Part shown: positions 54,319-63,919 of the stretch, one piece after another
How positions within the stretch are numbered: the first letter of the stretch is position 1
Layout: every line of letters begins with the position of its first letter
NCBI RefSeq assembly: GCF_900607225.1
Contig: NZ_LR027842.1
Span: 2,198,980 to 2,262,979, forward strand
DNA length: 64,000 nt
Origin: [Pseudopropionibacterium] massiliense
Lineage (GTDB): Bacteria > Actinomycetota > Actinomycetes > Propionibacteriales > Propionibacteriaceae
Reading direction: 5' to 3'
Position numbers and translations under genes: made by a program
Notes under the pieces: generated by a model
Databases searched by the model: none
What the model was told of the DNA's origin: nothing
The model's input: the letters and a program-made list of their open reading frames with translations, nothing else

Positions 54319-55914
54319 TCAGGAGCGGACACAGGTCTGCACCGGTTCCGAGACCTGCCCCTTGGCGCGCCGCAGCACGATCTTCACGCAGGTCTGCTCC
54401 CCCTTCATCGGAAGGACGATGCTGGGCTCATCGACACTGTGGCGGGCCTCGGACTCGGGCGCTCCCACCACCTCCACCAGGTAGGAGTCGGCAGGCTGTG
54501 GGTCAGGATTGGTCCAGGTGAACCTGATCTCCTGACCGGTCACCTTCCCGGATGCGTCGACCACGGCCGGAACCGTCCTGGTCCCCCGCTCGTTGGTCCC
54601 CGTGGGTTCCTGGGCGCCGGGCCCGATCACGCCGTTGAACCACAGAACCCCGAGAGTCATCACGGTTGCGATCGTCACGATCCCCGTCAACAGCAGCGTG
54701 AGCTGCCTGCGCTTCCTCTTCTTCTTCCTACGTGCCTTCTCGGCCTCCTCCGTCCTGTCCACGTCCGGGCTCACCGGCTCGGGCACGGGAAGCCCCTCGA
54801 CGTGCCGAAGCCCTGCCTGGGCGAAGCCGTGTCCACGCAGCAGCACACCGGGCCCCGGCGCTCCCGTCGACACCCCTGGTGGAGTCGGGTCGAAGGCGGG
54901 ACTCATGGTGTCGTGGAAGGTGTAGCCACCCGTCAGCGACGACATCCCCATCGTGTAGCCCGCCGTCAACATCGACCCGGAGTCCCCCAACATCCAGCCG
55001 GAATCGATGCTTCCCGGTTCCCTGTGCTCGGTACCGTAGGCGGTGTGGTCCTCGGACTCGGTCAGAACGTCCACCGGTGTCACGGGCACCCCCATGGAGG
55101 CCTGAACGGCCTGGATCGCACGCGCGAACTCCAGCGCCGAGCTGTACCGCCGCGCCGGGTGCGCGGCCATCGCGGTTCCCAGCACCTGCTCCAACATCTC
55201 GGGCACATCGGGACGACCGGTTCGGGGAGCCACGAAGGAACGGGCCCTTTCACGAAGGGCGTGACGTTCGTTGTCGCCGCCCGGCACCGCGAGCGGGCTG
55301 CGCCCCACCAGCATCGCCCACGTGGTGGCGGCCAGCGAGAAGACATCGCTCCACGGCCCTGCCTCCAACGGCGAATCCGGATGCATCTCGGAGGGGGCCC
55401 ACAGCGGACTCAGGGCATTCGCCGCCGCGGAGAAGTCGTGGGATGCGGAGATCCCGAAATCGGTCAGGGCCGGACGCTGGAAACCTGTGAAGAGGATGTT
55501 GGCGGGTTTGATGTCGCGATGGAGGATGTCCTGCCGGTGCACGGTCTCGACGGCTCCTGCGAGCTGCACCGTGTACTCCATGGCCAGGGTGGTGGCGAGA
55601 ACCCGGTTCGCCACCCTGACCCCCAGGTGAGCCGTCGAGCATTCCTCCATCACGAGGAAGGGCCGACCGTCGGCCGACAGTCCGGAGCTGTGAATGGTGA
55701 CGATGTTCGGGTGCCCCGACAACCGGGCCATCAGCACCGCCTCCGCGGCGAAGGCGTTGAACGTGGCCTCGTTCACGGTTTGGTGCAGCACCTTCACAGC
55801 CACTCCACGCCCCAGTGAATCGCGGTAGCGAAAGACGTCAGCGAAGCCACCGCCACCGAGCCACTCGATGAAGGTGAATCCCGGTATCTCGGGAGGAGTC
55901 GTTCGCTGTGCCAT
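54319..55914 (-). CDS. Transmembrane serine/threonine protein kinase (PknB-like)
   Basis: 531 residues. The kinase domain (residues 13-270) has the Gly-rich loop LGGGGFADVFRYRD, the ATP-binding Lys in VAVKVLH, the catalytic loop ILHRDIKPANILF (near 138) and DFGIS. A 130-residue Ser/Pro/Gly linker, a basic stretch KKKRKRR and one helix (about 402-427) lead to an extracellular domain with FnIII-like FTWTNPDPQPADSYLVEV; PASTA repeats are absent. It should phosphorylate partners in response to an outside signal. ATG 55914 overlaps the FHA gene stop as TGATG. It ends the signalling operon. Confidence 0.94.
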   Translation of the reverse strand: MAQRTTPPEIPGFTFIEWLGGGGFADVFRYRDSLGRGVAVKVLHQTVNEATFNAFAAEAVLMARLSGHPNIVTIHSSGLSADGRPFLVMEECSTAHLGVRVANRVLATTLAMEYTVQLAGAVETVHRQDILHRDIKPANILFTGFQRPALTDFGISASHDFSAAANALSPLWAPSEMHPDSPLEAGPWSDVFSLAATTWAMLVGRSPLAVPGGDNERHALRERARSFVAPRTGRPDVPEMLEQVLGTAMAAHPARRYSSALEFARAIQAVQASMGVPVTPVDVLTESEDHTAYGTEHREPGSIDSGWMLGDSGSMLTAGYTMGMSSLTGGYTFHDTMSPAFDPTPPGVSTGAPGPGVLLRGHGFAQAGLRHVEGLPVPEPVSPDVDRTEEAEKARRKKKRKRRQLTLLLTGIVTIATVMTLGVLWFNGVIGPGAQEPTGTNERGTRTVPAVVDASGKVTGQEIRFTWTNPDPQPADSYLVEVVGAPESEARHSVDEPSIVLPMKGEQTCVKIVLRRAKGQVSEPVQTCVRS

Positions 55915-56987
55915 CAAGGAATCCGATCAAGATGTAGAAGCAGGTCGTGACCCATGTCGATCACGTCTCCAGGCAGCAGGGTAATGGGCCTTTGGGGCAA
56001 GCGCACGGGTGGTTTGGCCCTGCGTCGTACACAGGTACCGTTCCGGCTTGCCAGATCCAACGCCAGGACACGCCACCCGTCCAGCAGGATCGCCAGGTGA
56101 CTACTGGAAACGTGCCGGTACTGCAGGGCGAGCAGTTTCGGGGGTTCCGGCAGGGTGAGCGCATCGGCTCTGGGATGTCGCCCTATGATCATCGACTCGA
56201 GCAGCGGGATCGGGTCGATGTGCGGCACCTTCAACCAACCGAGCTGAGGACGCTCGGTGTTGCGTGCTTCCCCCTGTACCGGTTGATCGCACACGAAACA
56301 CCGGGACCTCTCCGGCGGGTTCGGGTGCCCAATCGTGCAGAATCGGGCGACCACCTCGGCGAGTTCGGGACGGCGAGGTCTGCTGACCTCCGAGATGTCG
56401 GAGAGTGTGTCCCCCATCAACAGCTCCTCATCGCTGGGGATCGCGGGACCGTGTCTGGGCGCCGGTGCGTCCTGCTCGTCCACCAGCTGATCCTCCACGG
56501 ATGTGAACCCGCCCGGTTCATCGTCGGCGTCGGCCCGGTATCCCTTCGGTAGGTCTCCGAATCCCACTCCTTCGGCCTGTACGACACCCCCCACCAAGGG
56601 GCTCGACATCTCGGCGATCCGTCCCAGGTGCAACGCCGTCACATCGGAGACAACCCGCTCCGCCCAGGTCGCAACCCCCTCACCGCGGAGTGGTTCACTA
56701 CCGGCGGGACTCACGACCTTCAGGGTCAGATCCCCCCGCACCGCCAGATGCCATCGCTCGCCATCGGAGATGGCGACGGCGAAGGGCGGCAACTTCAGGA
56801 GTCCCGCCCCCGTGCCCTCGGAAAGGGTCCTGACGAACATGCCGAGCTCTGACTTCTCCCGCAACCTGGAGAACAGCAGTTCCGCAACAGGCAGTCCCAC
56901 GTCGGGTGAGAGCAGCGCGAATCCTTCCTGCCAGGCGACAGCGATCCACCGCCCCTCACTCCATCGCAGCACACCTTCGAACGCCAT
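55914..56987 (-). CDS. FHA-domain protein with zinc-finger-like insert
   Basis: 357 residues. Residues 1-125 form an unrecognised domain (GRWIAVAWQEGFALLSPDVGLPVAELLF, in pieces: WQEGFALLSPDVG). Near 230 a Cys/His cluster FCTIGHPNPPERSRCFVCDQ (20 residues) looks like a small zinc ribbon. The C-terminal 100 residues are an FHA domain (SMIIGRHPRADALTLP, VSSSHLAILLDG, DLASRNGT). FHA domains bind phosphothreonine, so the partner kinase and phosphatase next door are its likely controllers. GGAGGG sits seven bases before ATG 56987. Confidence 0.85.
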   Translation of the reverse strand: MAFEGVLRWSEGRWIAVAWQEGFALLSPDVGLPVAELLFSRLREKSELGMFVRTLSEGTGAGLLKLPPFAVAISDGERWHLAVRGDLTLKVVSPAGSEPLRGEGVATWAERVVSDVTALHLGRIAEMSSPLVGGVVQAEGVGFGDLPKGYRADADDEPGGFTSVEDQLVDEQDAPAPRHGPAIPSDEELLMGDTLSDISEVSRPRRPELAEVVARFCTIGHPNPPERSRCFVCDQPVQGEARNTERPQLGWLKVPHIDPIPLLESMIIGRHPRADALTLPEPPKLLALQYRHVSSSHLAILLDGWRVLALDLASRNGTCVRRRAKPPVRLPQRPITLLPGDVIDMGHDLLLHLDRIP

Positions 56988-57793
56988 CAATTGCCCTCCG
57001 GATCAGGAATGGTGTCCTCGTGAATCCATGAGACTGTTTCCTCCTCCCCCTCGTCAAGCGACACGACGTCATCCAGTTCGTCAATCTCGGTAACCACCGT
57101 CTCGAGACAGTCCACCACGACCACCGACACGTTGTCCCGTCCGCCCTCGGCCAGGGCCTCCCCCACAAGACGCCGTACGGCCTCCTGCGGATCGCTCTCC
57201 TCACGCAGAACATCTTCCACACGTTCTCCCGTGACCTCGTCACTCAGGCCATCGGAGCACACCAGGATCCTGTCCCCGACGTGCGCGGGCGTCACCCACT
57301 GGTCAGCGACGGGGCGCTCGAGTCCGGCCCCGAAAGCCCGGGTCAGGCCGCCTCGAACACCCGGTCCCGCGAAGCGGGTCCTCACCGAATGGTCCACGCT
57401 GATCCGGCGCAGCTGTCCGGATCGCATGAGATATATGCGGGAGTCACCGATGTTGAACAGGAGCCAGCAGGGAACACCGGCCCGTTGTGTCGAAGCGGCC
57501 CCGGCCAAGGTTGATCCGGGGGCACGGTCCCCACATCCCAGGTACTCCACCCGGTCCGCGGCCCGTTGCACAGCCGCCGCGATCTCGTGTCCCGTGGCCC
57601 ATGGCCTCCCCACGAGTTCCCGAAAAGCCGAAACCACTGCGCGGGAGGCGAACTCACCGCCCGCATGTCCTCCCATTCCGTCGGCGACCACGAAAACGGG
57701 ATGTGCGGCCAGGACGGTGTCCTCGTTGGTGGGACGTGCCAGCCCCGGATGAGTCGCGGCGGCGAACCGCAGCGTCATCCGGGGCCCTGTCAT
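56987..57793 (-). CDS. PP2C-type Ser/Thr protein phosphatase (PstP-like)
   Basis: 268 residues with all PP2C motifs: THPGLARPTNEDTVL (near 14), VADGMGGHAGGEFAS (near 36, Asp-Gly metal site), GSTLAGA, FNIGDSRIYLMR (near 114), VCSDGLSDEVTG (near 178) and GGRDNVSVVVVD (near 223). It removes phosphates from Ser/Thr and probably opposes the kinase encoded two genes later. The last 40 residues are very acidic. The gene overlaps its FHA neighbours by one and four bases at either end. Confidence 0.95.
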   Translation of the reverse strand: MTGPRMTLRFAAATHPGLARPTNEDTVLAAHPVFVVADGMGGHAGGEFASRAVVSAFRELVGRPWATGHEIAAAVQRAADRVEYLGCGDRAPGSTLAGAASTQRAGVPCWLLFNIGDSRIYLMRSGQLRRISVDHSVRTRFAGPGVRGGLTRAFGAGLERPVADQWVTPAHVGDRILVCSDGLSDEVTGERVEDVLREESDPQEAVRRLVGEALAEGGRDNVSVVVVDCLETVVTEIDELDDVVSLDEGEEETVSWIHEDTIPDPEGN

Positions 57794-59352
57794 GACACCA
57801 GCTTCAGCGTGCGTCCTCCGAAGTGCACCATGTCACCCGCCGAGAGAGGCCATGGCGCATGGGTGGGAATCCTGGTGCGTTCCCGGTCCGCCTCGATGTA
57901 GACGCCGTTGGTGGCCCCGACGTCGATCACCTGGACCTGCCCCCCAACGGGCCGCAGCACCATGTGGGTCTTGGAAAGTCTCATGGTTTCGTCGGTGACC
58001 CTCACCGACCGGGCATCCGGATAGGTGTCAGGAGCGAGCGGATTGCGTCCCAGCACCAGAGGACCGTCAACCTTGATCCGTAGACCATCATCCAGAACCA
58101 CCTCGGGAATCGCCTCCGGTTCGTCGTCGGCGATCGTCTTGTCCTGCACCAGGGACGGCGTCCTCGCGGCACGGGCGGCCGGGACCGGTTCCACGGTCGG
58201 CGGCTCGACCGGGCTGGCCATGATGGCGCGGGCCGGTGAAACGGGGGGGAACACCGGGGAGGCCGAGGTCGCCGCCCAGGAGCCGGCCGGGGGCTGGAAC
58301 ACCGAAACCCGTGACGGGCTCATCGGCGAGGGGGGAGGGAACGGTGATGGCGACGGGAAGGGTGGCGGAGCGAACGGACTCGTAGGATGAACCGGCTCGG
58401 CAGCGCGCGTCGGAACGGGCTCGACACTCGGGTCCGATTGACCGGACGAGGCCTCTGCGGGCATCCCGTGCGCAGGGGCGGGCACCGGCCAACCGATGTC
58501 GCCTCGGGGAACCGGGGAGGGCGCCGAAACGACGGACGCCTGGTCCGGGGAGGATCCCTCGGGCTCGGAGGGAACCGGGTCTGCGGTTGGCGGGTACACG
58601 GGGACCCCGGTGGGCTGGATCCCAGCTCCGGGCGCCTCCGGGGCGGAATACCCCGAGAGCCGCTGAACCGCAGGTCCGGAGGCCCGCTCGTCCCCGGCGC
58701 CCACCGCACCGGCCACGACGGGTTGTGGCATTTTCATCGGCTGTCTGGGAGTTGTCGAGCGAGAAGCGGAACCACCGTAAGCGGGAGGTGCGAAAGCAGA
58801 TTCAGGCGTCATTTTCTGGGGCGGCGCGCCGAACTGGGACATCGCGTACGCGTCCGCGGGCTGCTGGGTCACGGGCGCGCCCGGCGTGGTGGCCTCCCCG
58901 GTATCCGGTTCGGCCGCCTTCCGCTCGACCGCAACCAGTTTGAAAGCTCGATCCAGCCAGTGCTGACCGTCCCTGTAGGTGACGAAGTAGGAGATCGTTC
59001 CCAACAGCAGGGTGACGCACTCGAAAACCACCTGGGTCAGGACCTTCGCCAACGTCACCGCCCCCATCGGTTGGTTGGTGTGGCTGTTGACGAAGCGGTA
59101 TCCGAGAAACACACCTCCGAGGGTTGTGGACCCCAGGAGCGCAGCCAGGATACCGCAGAGAAGAACAACCCCTCCCAGGATCATCCCGATCAGGCTCAGG
59201 ATCGGCGCCATCCCCTCGGAGCCGAGGAAAGCCCCACTCGCCGTGAGCAGGGACGGGACCAGCAGCCCCACCATCCACAGCAAGTGCCCGGTCACCCTGC
59301 GGCCGACGCCGACAGGCGTGGCCTTCTCGCCGCCGAACTGTCCAGGCATCAT
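57790..59352 (-). CDS. RDD-FHA membrane protein with long Pro-rich linker
   Basis: 520 residues. RDD-like membrane domain at residues 10-145, with four hydrophobic helices (for example HLLWMVGLLVPSLLTASGAFLG, in part; GGVVLLCGILAALLG). A Pro/Ser/Ala-rich linker spans 150-420, and an FHA domain occupies the last 95 residues (LVLGRNPLAPDTYPDARSV, LSKTHMVLRP, VGATNGVYIEADR). The arrangement places a phosphothreonine reader at the membrane. It overlaps the phosphatase gene by four bases. ATG 59352 and ATG 59349 both follow AGGAG. Confidence 0.87.
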   Translation of the reverse strand: MMPGQFGGEKATPVGVGRRVTGHLLWMVGLLVPSLLTASGAFLGSEGMAPILSLIGMILGGVVLLCGILAALLGSTTLGGVFLGYRFVNSHTNQPMGAVTLAKVLTQVVFECVTLLLGTISYFVTYRDGQHWLDRAFKLVAVERKAAEPDTGEATTPGAPVTQQPADAYAMSQFGAPPQKMTPESAFAPPAYGGSASRSTTPRQPMKMPQPVVAGAVGAGDERASGPAVQRLSGYSAPEAPGAGIQPTGVPVYPPTADPVPSEPEGSSPDQASVVSAPSPVPRGDIGWPVPAPAHGMPAEASSGQSDPSVEPVPTRAAEPVHPTSPFAPPPFPSPSPFPPPSPMSPSRVSVFQPPAGSWAATSASPVFPPVSPARAIMASPVEPPTVEPVPAARAARTPSLVQDKTIADDEPEAIPEVVLDDGLRIKVDGPLVLGRNPLAPDTYPDARSVRVTDETMRLSKTHMVLRPVGGQVQVIDVGATNGVYIEADRERTRIPTHAPWPLSAGDMVHFGGRTLKLVS

Positions 59353-59359
59353 TCACTCC

Positions 59360-61690
59360 TCATGTCGTCGGCTCCCGGCTGGAACCCTCGTTCCTCCCAC
59401 CGCCGTCATGGGGCTGCGGCTTCCGGGAACGCTGCTCTGTTTCCACCTTCACCCGCCGAAGCGACCTGAGGGAGAAAAAAGCGGCGGGCCGAGCGTACCA
59501 AGGCTTCGTGGCCAGAAGTGAACTCTTGAGCTCTCCGCTTCGCTCCCAGACCGATTCGCGCACATCCGCTCCCGGCTCCTCCGGCCCGAAGACGGATGCG
59601 TCCACCTGATCCGCCATGGATCTGATCGACAGGCTCGGGTAGTTCTCCTGAAGACTGTCGGCGGATTCCCTGCGTGTGTGGTTCGTGGCCACGGCGAAAC
59701 CCAGGTCCCTGGCACGGTCCACCACCTCGTCCCAAGCACCGGCCACCTGGTCGGCGATCTCCCCCCTTCTGCGCCGCGTGAAGGCCCGCCGTCCCTTGAT
59801 GAGAGCGATGACGATCAGTGGGGACAGCACGAGCAGGATCCCTCCAGCACCGATGGCGATCATGATGACGACCTGCACCCAGTCCGGGGCCTGTTCCCTG
59901 GGGTCGTCGAACTCCACCTCCTGCTGATCGACGACGACGGTCTCGTCCTCGGCACGTTCAGGGGGAGTCGGTGGTGGATCAACGCGGGGCTTCGGTTTGG
60001 GCTTGGGTTGGGGATTCTCGGAACTCGGCAACCGGTTCCGGTCCGGGGTGGGATCGAAATTGACCCAGCCGGCCCCTTCCAGAAAAGCCTCGACCCACAC
60101 ATGGGCCTCGGTTCCGCGCACCTGCCAGCCATGTCCAACCTCGGCGTCGCCGGCAGGGTAGAACCCCATCACCACCCGGACCGGGATGCCGAGTTGCGTC
60201 GCCATCAGGGCCATGGCCGCGGCGTACTGCTCATCATCACCAACCCACTGCTCCTGGTTGAACATGTATGCCAACCGTTCCGCGGTGTGCCCGGCCCTGG
60301 AGCGGTTGTCGGAACCGTCCGAGTAGAAACCCTCCGTCCGAAGCTTCTGCTCGATCATCGACAGTTCTTCGTAGTGGCTGGCGGCCCCCTGGGTCCATTC
60401 CGTGGCGTTCTTGACGAGCACCTCTGGCACCCTGTCCACCCGCGCCAGGGGTGCCGCACCGCCGCGGGCTCCCCTGAGCCCCTCCCGCTGGGAGTCGCTG
60501 AGCGGGAGGAGCACCACGTCCGTGACCCGTAGCATGCTGCCGTCACCGATCCGGGCCGTGGTGAGCGCCTGTTTGGTGTTGCGGTTGAAATGCAGTCCAC
60601 GTGCCTGCCTACCGGATTGTTCCCCCTCGAACTCGATGCGCGCCGGTTCCCCGAAACTCGGCACCCAGACGTCGTCATAGACCTGTGCGGTGATCTCCGA
60701 GGCCTGGGTGGCGACCTCCGGCTGCCAGGGCAGCTCCCTCCCCACCCGGAGGTATTCCCCGGCGTTCTGGGAGACGTTGAAAACCACACCGTTCCATTCA
60801 TCCATCACGGCGAGCCGGAGCCTCCCCCCCGCGGGCATCCCGGAAACCTGGAACAACACATCGTCCTTCTGGTTGAGTTCATACAACCGGTACCTGGTGA
60901 GCGGGCTCGGATATTCCTGAAGATTCAGGGGCGGGACGACGTGGTCGCGCAGCACCTGGCGGTGGGCACCGGTGGAGGTGAGTGCATTCACCCCGAGTGC
61001 CGCCCCGGCCGCGAGCGTGATCACCATCATCGCCGAGAGCCCCTGCCACGTGCGTCGGGACAGTCCACGGGGCTGACGCACGAGAAACTCCGCGTTCGCC
61101 GCACCCGTCCGGCTGATCCGGTGGGCCGTGGCCCAGACGAGCAGTCCGGCGCCCAGCGCCGCCCCCAGCCACAGAACCGTCGGTGTCTGCCGGATGCCGA
61201 AAGCGATCCCCAGCGCCAGCCATGCCGTGGTCAACGGCATCGGCCACACCACGGTTCGCGTGAACCTGACGATTCCGACCAGCGCGGCCGAGAACAGGAT
61301 CCCACCCAGCAGAGGGGCTGCTTGCGGACCGGACAGGTCACCCGCGGGTGTGGCCACCGTCAGGATGTCGTACCACCCCTGGTAGGTGAGCTGCATCAAC
61401 CGGGCGATGGTGGTGAGGCTGGGAACGAAACCGTTGATCATCGTTTCCGGGAGCGCAAATGGTCCCCCCAGCAGCAGGTAGGCCGCGAGGATCGCAGCGA
61501 GCCACAACGCTGCGCTCCAGCGAAACCGGGCAGCCAGCAAGGGGATGAGGGCGCCAGCCGTGATCCCGACCAATGCAGGCAGATAGCCGGATATCCCCCC
61601 GAAGACCGGTTGGAAGGCCACGACCCCCGGAAGCAGCAGCAGCCATGCCCCCACGACCCGGGGCAGCGAAAAGACATTCTCGCTTCTCAT
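59360..61690 (-). CDS. Transglutaminase-like (DUF3488/TgpA) membrane protein lacking the catalytic cysteine
   Basis: 776 residues. Residues 1-200 carry six or seven membrane helices (DUF3488/TgpA type). A long extracellular domain holds the transglutaminase core near 485-550: GDDEQYAAAMALMATQLGIPVRVVMGF, then GTEAHVWVEAFLEGAGWVNFDPTP (quoted in part) with His and Asp. The catalytic Cys normally found as GxCEQ is Asp here (GDDEQ), so peptidase/transglutaminase chemistry is not expected. A further helix (about 603-630) and a cytoplasmic tail follow. ATG 61690 overlaps the DUF58 stop (ATGA). Confidence 0.88.
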   Translation of the reverse strand: MRSENVFSLPRVVGAWLLLLPGVVAFQPVFGGISGYLPALVGITAGALIPLLAARFRWSAALWLAAILAAYLLLGGPFALPETMINGFVPSLTTIARLMQLTYQGWYDILTVATPAGDLSGPQAAPLLGGILFSAALVGIVRFTRTVVWPMPLTTAWLALGIAFGIRQTPTVLWLGAALGAGLLVWATAHRISRTGAANAEFLVRQPRGLSRRTWQGLSAMMVITLAAGAALGVNALTSTGAHRQVLRDHVVPPLNLQEYPSPLTRYRLYELNQKDDVLFQVSGMPAGGRLRLAVMDEWNGVVFNVSQNAGEYLRVGRELPWQPEVATQASEITAQVYDDVWVPSFGEPARIEFEGEQSGRQARGLHFNRNTKQALTTARIGDGSMLRVTDVVLLPLSDSQREGLRGARGGAAPLARVDRVPEVLVKNATEWTQGAASHYEELSMIEQKLRTEGFYSDGSDNRSRAGHTAERLAYMFNQEQWVGDDEQYAAAMALMATQLGIPVRVVMGFYPAGDAEVGHGWQVRGTEAHVWVEAFLEGAGWVNFDPTPDRNRLPSSENPQPKPKPKPRVDPPPTPPERAEDETVVVDQQEVEFDDPREQAPDWVQVVIMIAIGAGGILLVLSPLIVIALIKGRRAFTRRRRGEIADQVAGAWDEVVDRARDLGFAVATNHTRRESADSLQENYPSLSIRSMADQVDASVFGPEEPGADVRESVWERSGELKSSLLATKPWYARPAAFFSLRSLRRVKVETEQRSRKPQPHDGGGRNEGSSREPTT

Positions 61691-62907
61691 GCCAGGCCCC
61701 CGACCGCCGGACGCAACTCGTCCAGCTCCGCGATGTCCATGACCACCAGGTCCCCGACCCTGCGCCTGGCCAGGCCCTCGCCGTCCAAACATCTGATGGC
61801 GAACGGGAACACTCCCGGCGGCAGAGCGAGCTGCGCCGAGCGCAGCGCCGCCGGACTGGGATTTCCCGTGACGAACGCGGTCACTGATACTCCCGGCATG
61901 GAACCGTGCTTGACCACCAGCTCACGAAGTTCGTGGCCTCTGTCCCCCAGCTCCACCCCGGAGAGCCGATCCAACAGACCCATCGCGTTCGGGAAAGGGA
62001 GCTCCCCCGTCGATGTGCAGACGGTGACCTGTCTCTCCTCCCGCAGTGCGGAGACCCCCAGGGAACCTGCGACGGAAACGGCCAGCTCGAAATCTTCCGA
62101 GGACGCGTAGTCGCCGGCGAGGGTGGACAGCAGGATGAGCAGGTGGGCCCGCATGGTCTCCTCGAACTGCCGAACCATCAGTTTCCCGGTCCGGGCCGTC
62201 GTACGCCAGTGAACGGAGCGCCGGTCATCGCCCGGAACGTATTCCCGCAGGGCGTGGAAGGAGACGTCCGAGGAGGAGAGGTTCTGAGTCGCAACCCCCT
62301 CGATGTCCCGCAGGAAACCGATTGCCCCGGCCTCCAACGACAGCACACGCGGATGAACGAACAACTCGCTCACGTCCGACAGGGTTTTCTTGCGGCTCAC
62401 CACCGCAAGCGGATCCGTCATGGCGGATCGCACCGGCCCCAACGAGATCACCCCACGACGTCGCGCTGGAATCGAAAAGGGTTCCTCGTGCACCTGCCCG
62501 GGACCGAGCGGCGGCACCCGGAAGGACGCGACCTCCCCGTTCACCGGAAACTCGAGAGTTGCAGAACCGGACGACCTGCCCGGAGCCGAACGGACCTGCA
62601 CATTCCCCCTGGCCTCGTCACCCACCTGGACCCTTGGGCGCTGGAGCTCGAACAGCACCTCGTGTTCCTGTTTTCCCAGCACGGACAGGACCGCGACGAA
62701 CATCACCACGACACACATCACGCACAGGGCCCTGAACTCCAACCACCCGAGCCACCACCCCGGGATCCCCGTCACCACGATCCCGATGAGCAGGGACCAG
62801 CCGAGCGCGGTGACGGACGCGACAGGACGGGAACGAGAGATGCGCCGCAGAACCCGGATCGGGCCGGGCTTCTTCGACACGGCTGCTGCAACGGCGGGCG
62901 CTGGCAC
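61687..62907 (-). CDS. DUF58 domain protein
   Basis: About 406 residues. Two membrane helices near 30-75 precede a DUF58 region with the family hallmark SSDVSFHALREYVPGDDRRSVHWRTTART (in pieces: LREYVPGDDRRSVHWRTTAR, near 238, 20 residues), normally RxYxPGDxxRxIxWxxxAR, and a VWA-like tail. DUF58 proteins are regular partners of MoxR ATPases and transglutaminase-like proteins. The start is uncertain: GTG 62907 directly follows the MoxR stop and is my choice; GTG 62877 is an alternative, and neither has a clear ribosome site. Confidence 0.85.
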   Translation of the reverse strand: MPAPAVAAAVSKKPGPIRVLRRISRSRPVASVTALGWSLLIGIVVTGIPGWWLGWLEFRALCVMCVVVMFVAVLSVLGKQEHEVLFELQRPRVQVGDEARGNVQVRSAPGRSSGSATLEFPVNGEVASFRVPPLGPGQVHEEPFSIPARRRGVISLGPVRSAMTDPLAVVSRKKTLSDVSELFVHPRVLSLEAGAIGFLRDIEGVATQNLSSSDVSFHALREYVPGDDRRSVHWRTTARTGKLMVRQFEETMRAHLLILLSTLAGDYASSEDFELAVSVAGSLGVSALREERQVTVCTSTGELPFPNAMGLLDRLSGVELGDRGHELRELVVKHGSMPGVSVTAFVTGNPSPAALRSAQLALPPGVFPFAIRCLDGEGLARRRVGDLVVMDIAELDELRPAVGGLA

Positions 62908-62912
62908 GGCGT

Positions 62913-63884
62913 TCAGGCGTTCATCCGGTTCGTGGGGGCTTCCACGGAGGCGAGCACCCGGGCGATCACGTCGGTCGGCCTCACGCCGGCGAACTCCGCT
63001 TCGGGCGACATGATCAGCCGATGTGTCCACACCGGTGCCGCCAGTTCCTTGACGTCATCGGGCAGGACGTAGTTGCGCCCGTGGGCGGCCGCCCACACCC
63101 GGGCCGCCCGGACCATGGCGATAGCACCACGGGTGGAGACGCCCATCGATGTGTCCTCGTCGTCCCGCGTGGCCTCCACCAGTCGCTGGGCGTAGTGCAA
63201 CACCGAGTTGTCCACGTAGTTGTCCTTGACGGACTCGATCATCTCGGCCACGGCCTGTTGGGCGAGCACGGGGTTGAGCCGCTTGGAGCGGTCCGGCTGG
63301 GAGGAGCCCGCGAGCACGTGAATCGCCGCCTCCGTGTCGGGATATCCCACCGACGTCTTCATGAGGAAGCGGTCAAGCTGAGCCTCGGGCAGCCGGTAGG
63401 TGCCGGCCTGTTCGACGGGGTTCTGGGTTGCGATGACCATGAACGGCCGCTCCGTGGGATAGCGCTGACCGTCCACAGTGACCTGCGCCTCCTCCATCAC
63501 CTCGAGCAACGCCGACTGGGTTTTCGGCGATGCACGGTTGATCTCGTCGGCCAGCACGATCGAGCTGAAGACGGGGCCGTGATGGAAGGTCCATCGTGAG
63601 GTCGCCTGGTCGTACATGGTGATGCCCGTGATGTCGGAGGGCAGCAGGTCCGGGGTGAACTGGATCCGGTTGTGGCTGCCATGGACAGAAGCTGCAATTG
63701 CCCTTGCGAGAGCGGTTTTTCCGGTCCCCGGCGCATCCTCGAGAAGCAGATGTCCCTCTGCAAGCATGCATGTCAGTGCAAGGCGAATCACCGGGGCCTT
63801 GCCGAGCAGCGCATGCCCGACGTTGTCGGTCAGCCGCGCGAAGGTGTCCGCGAAGAATGCGGCCTGTTCCGGATTCATGGTCAT
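62913..63884 (-). CDS. moxR: MoxR-family AAA+ ATPase
   Basis: 323 residues with a complete AAA+ core: Walker A LLEDAPGTGKTALARAIA (near 48), ITGITMYDQATSRWTFHHGPVFSSI (in pieces: SSIVLADEINRASPKTQSALLEVMEEAQVT around 107, Walker B VLADEINRA), sensor 1 VIATQNPVEQAGTYRLPEAQLDRF (in part) and lid helices. MoxR ATPases are chaperone-like and work with DUF58/VWA partners. ATG 63884 has no Shine-Dalgarno. A partial gene ends 35 bases before it, so this may not be the first gene of the operon. Confidence 0.95.
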   Translation of the reverse strand: MTMNPEQAAFFADTFARLTDNVGHALLGKAPVIRLALTCMLAEGHLLLEDAPGTGKTALARAIAASVHGSHNRIQFTPDLLPSDITGITMYDQATSRWTFHHGPVFSSIVLADEINRASPKTQSALLEVMEEAQVTVDGQRYPTERPFMVIATQNPVEQAGTYRLPEAQLDRFLMKTSVGYPDTEAAIHVLAGSSQPDRSKRLNPVLAQQAVAEMIESVKDNYVDNSVLHYAQRLVEATRDDEDTSMGVSTRGAIAMVRAARVWAAAHGRNYVLPDDVKELAAPVWTHRLIMSPEAEFAGVRPTDVIARVLASVEAPTNRMNA

Positions 63885-63919
63885 CTTGGGTCAATCACCT
63901 TTGTTTTCGGTCGGGACAT

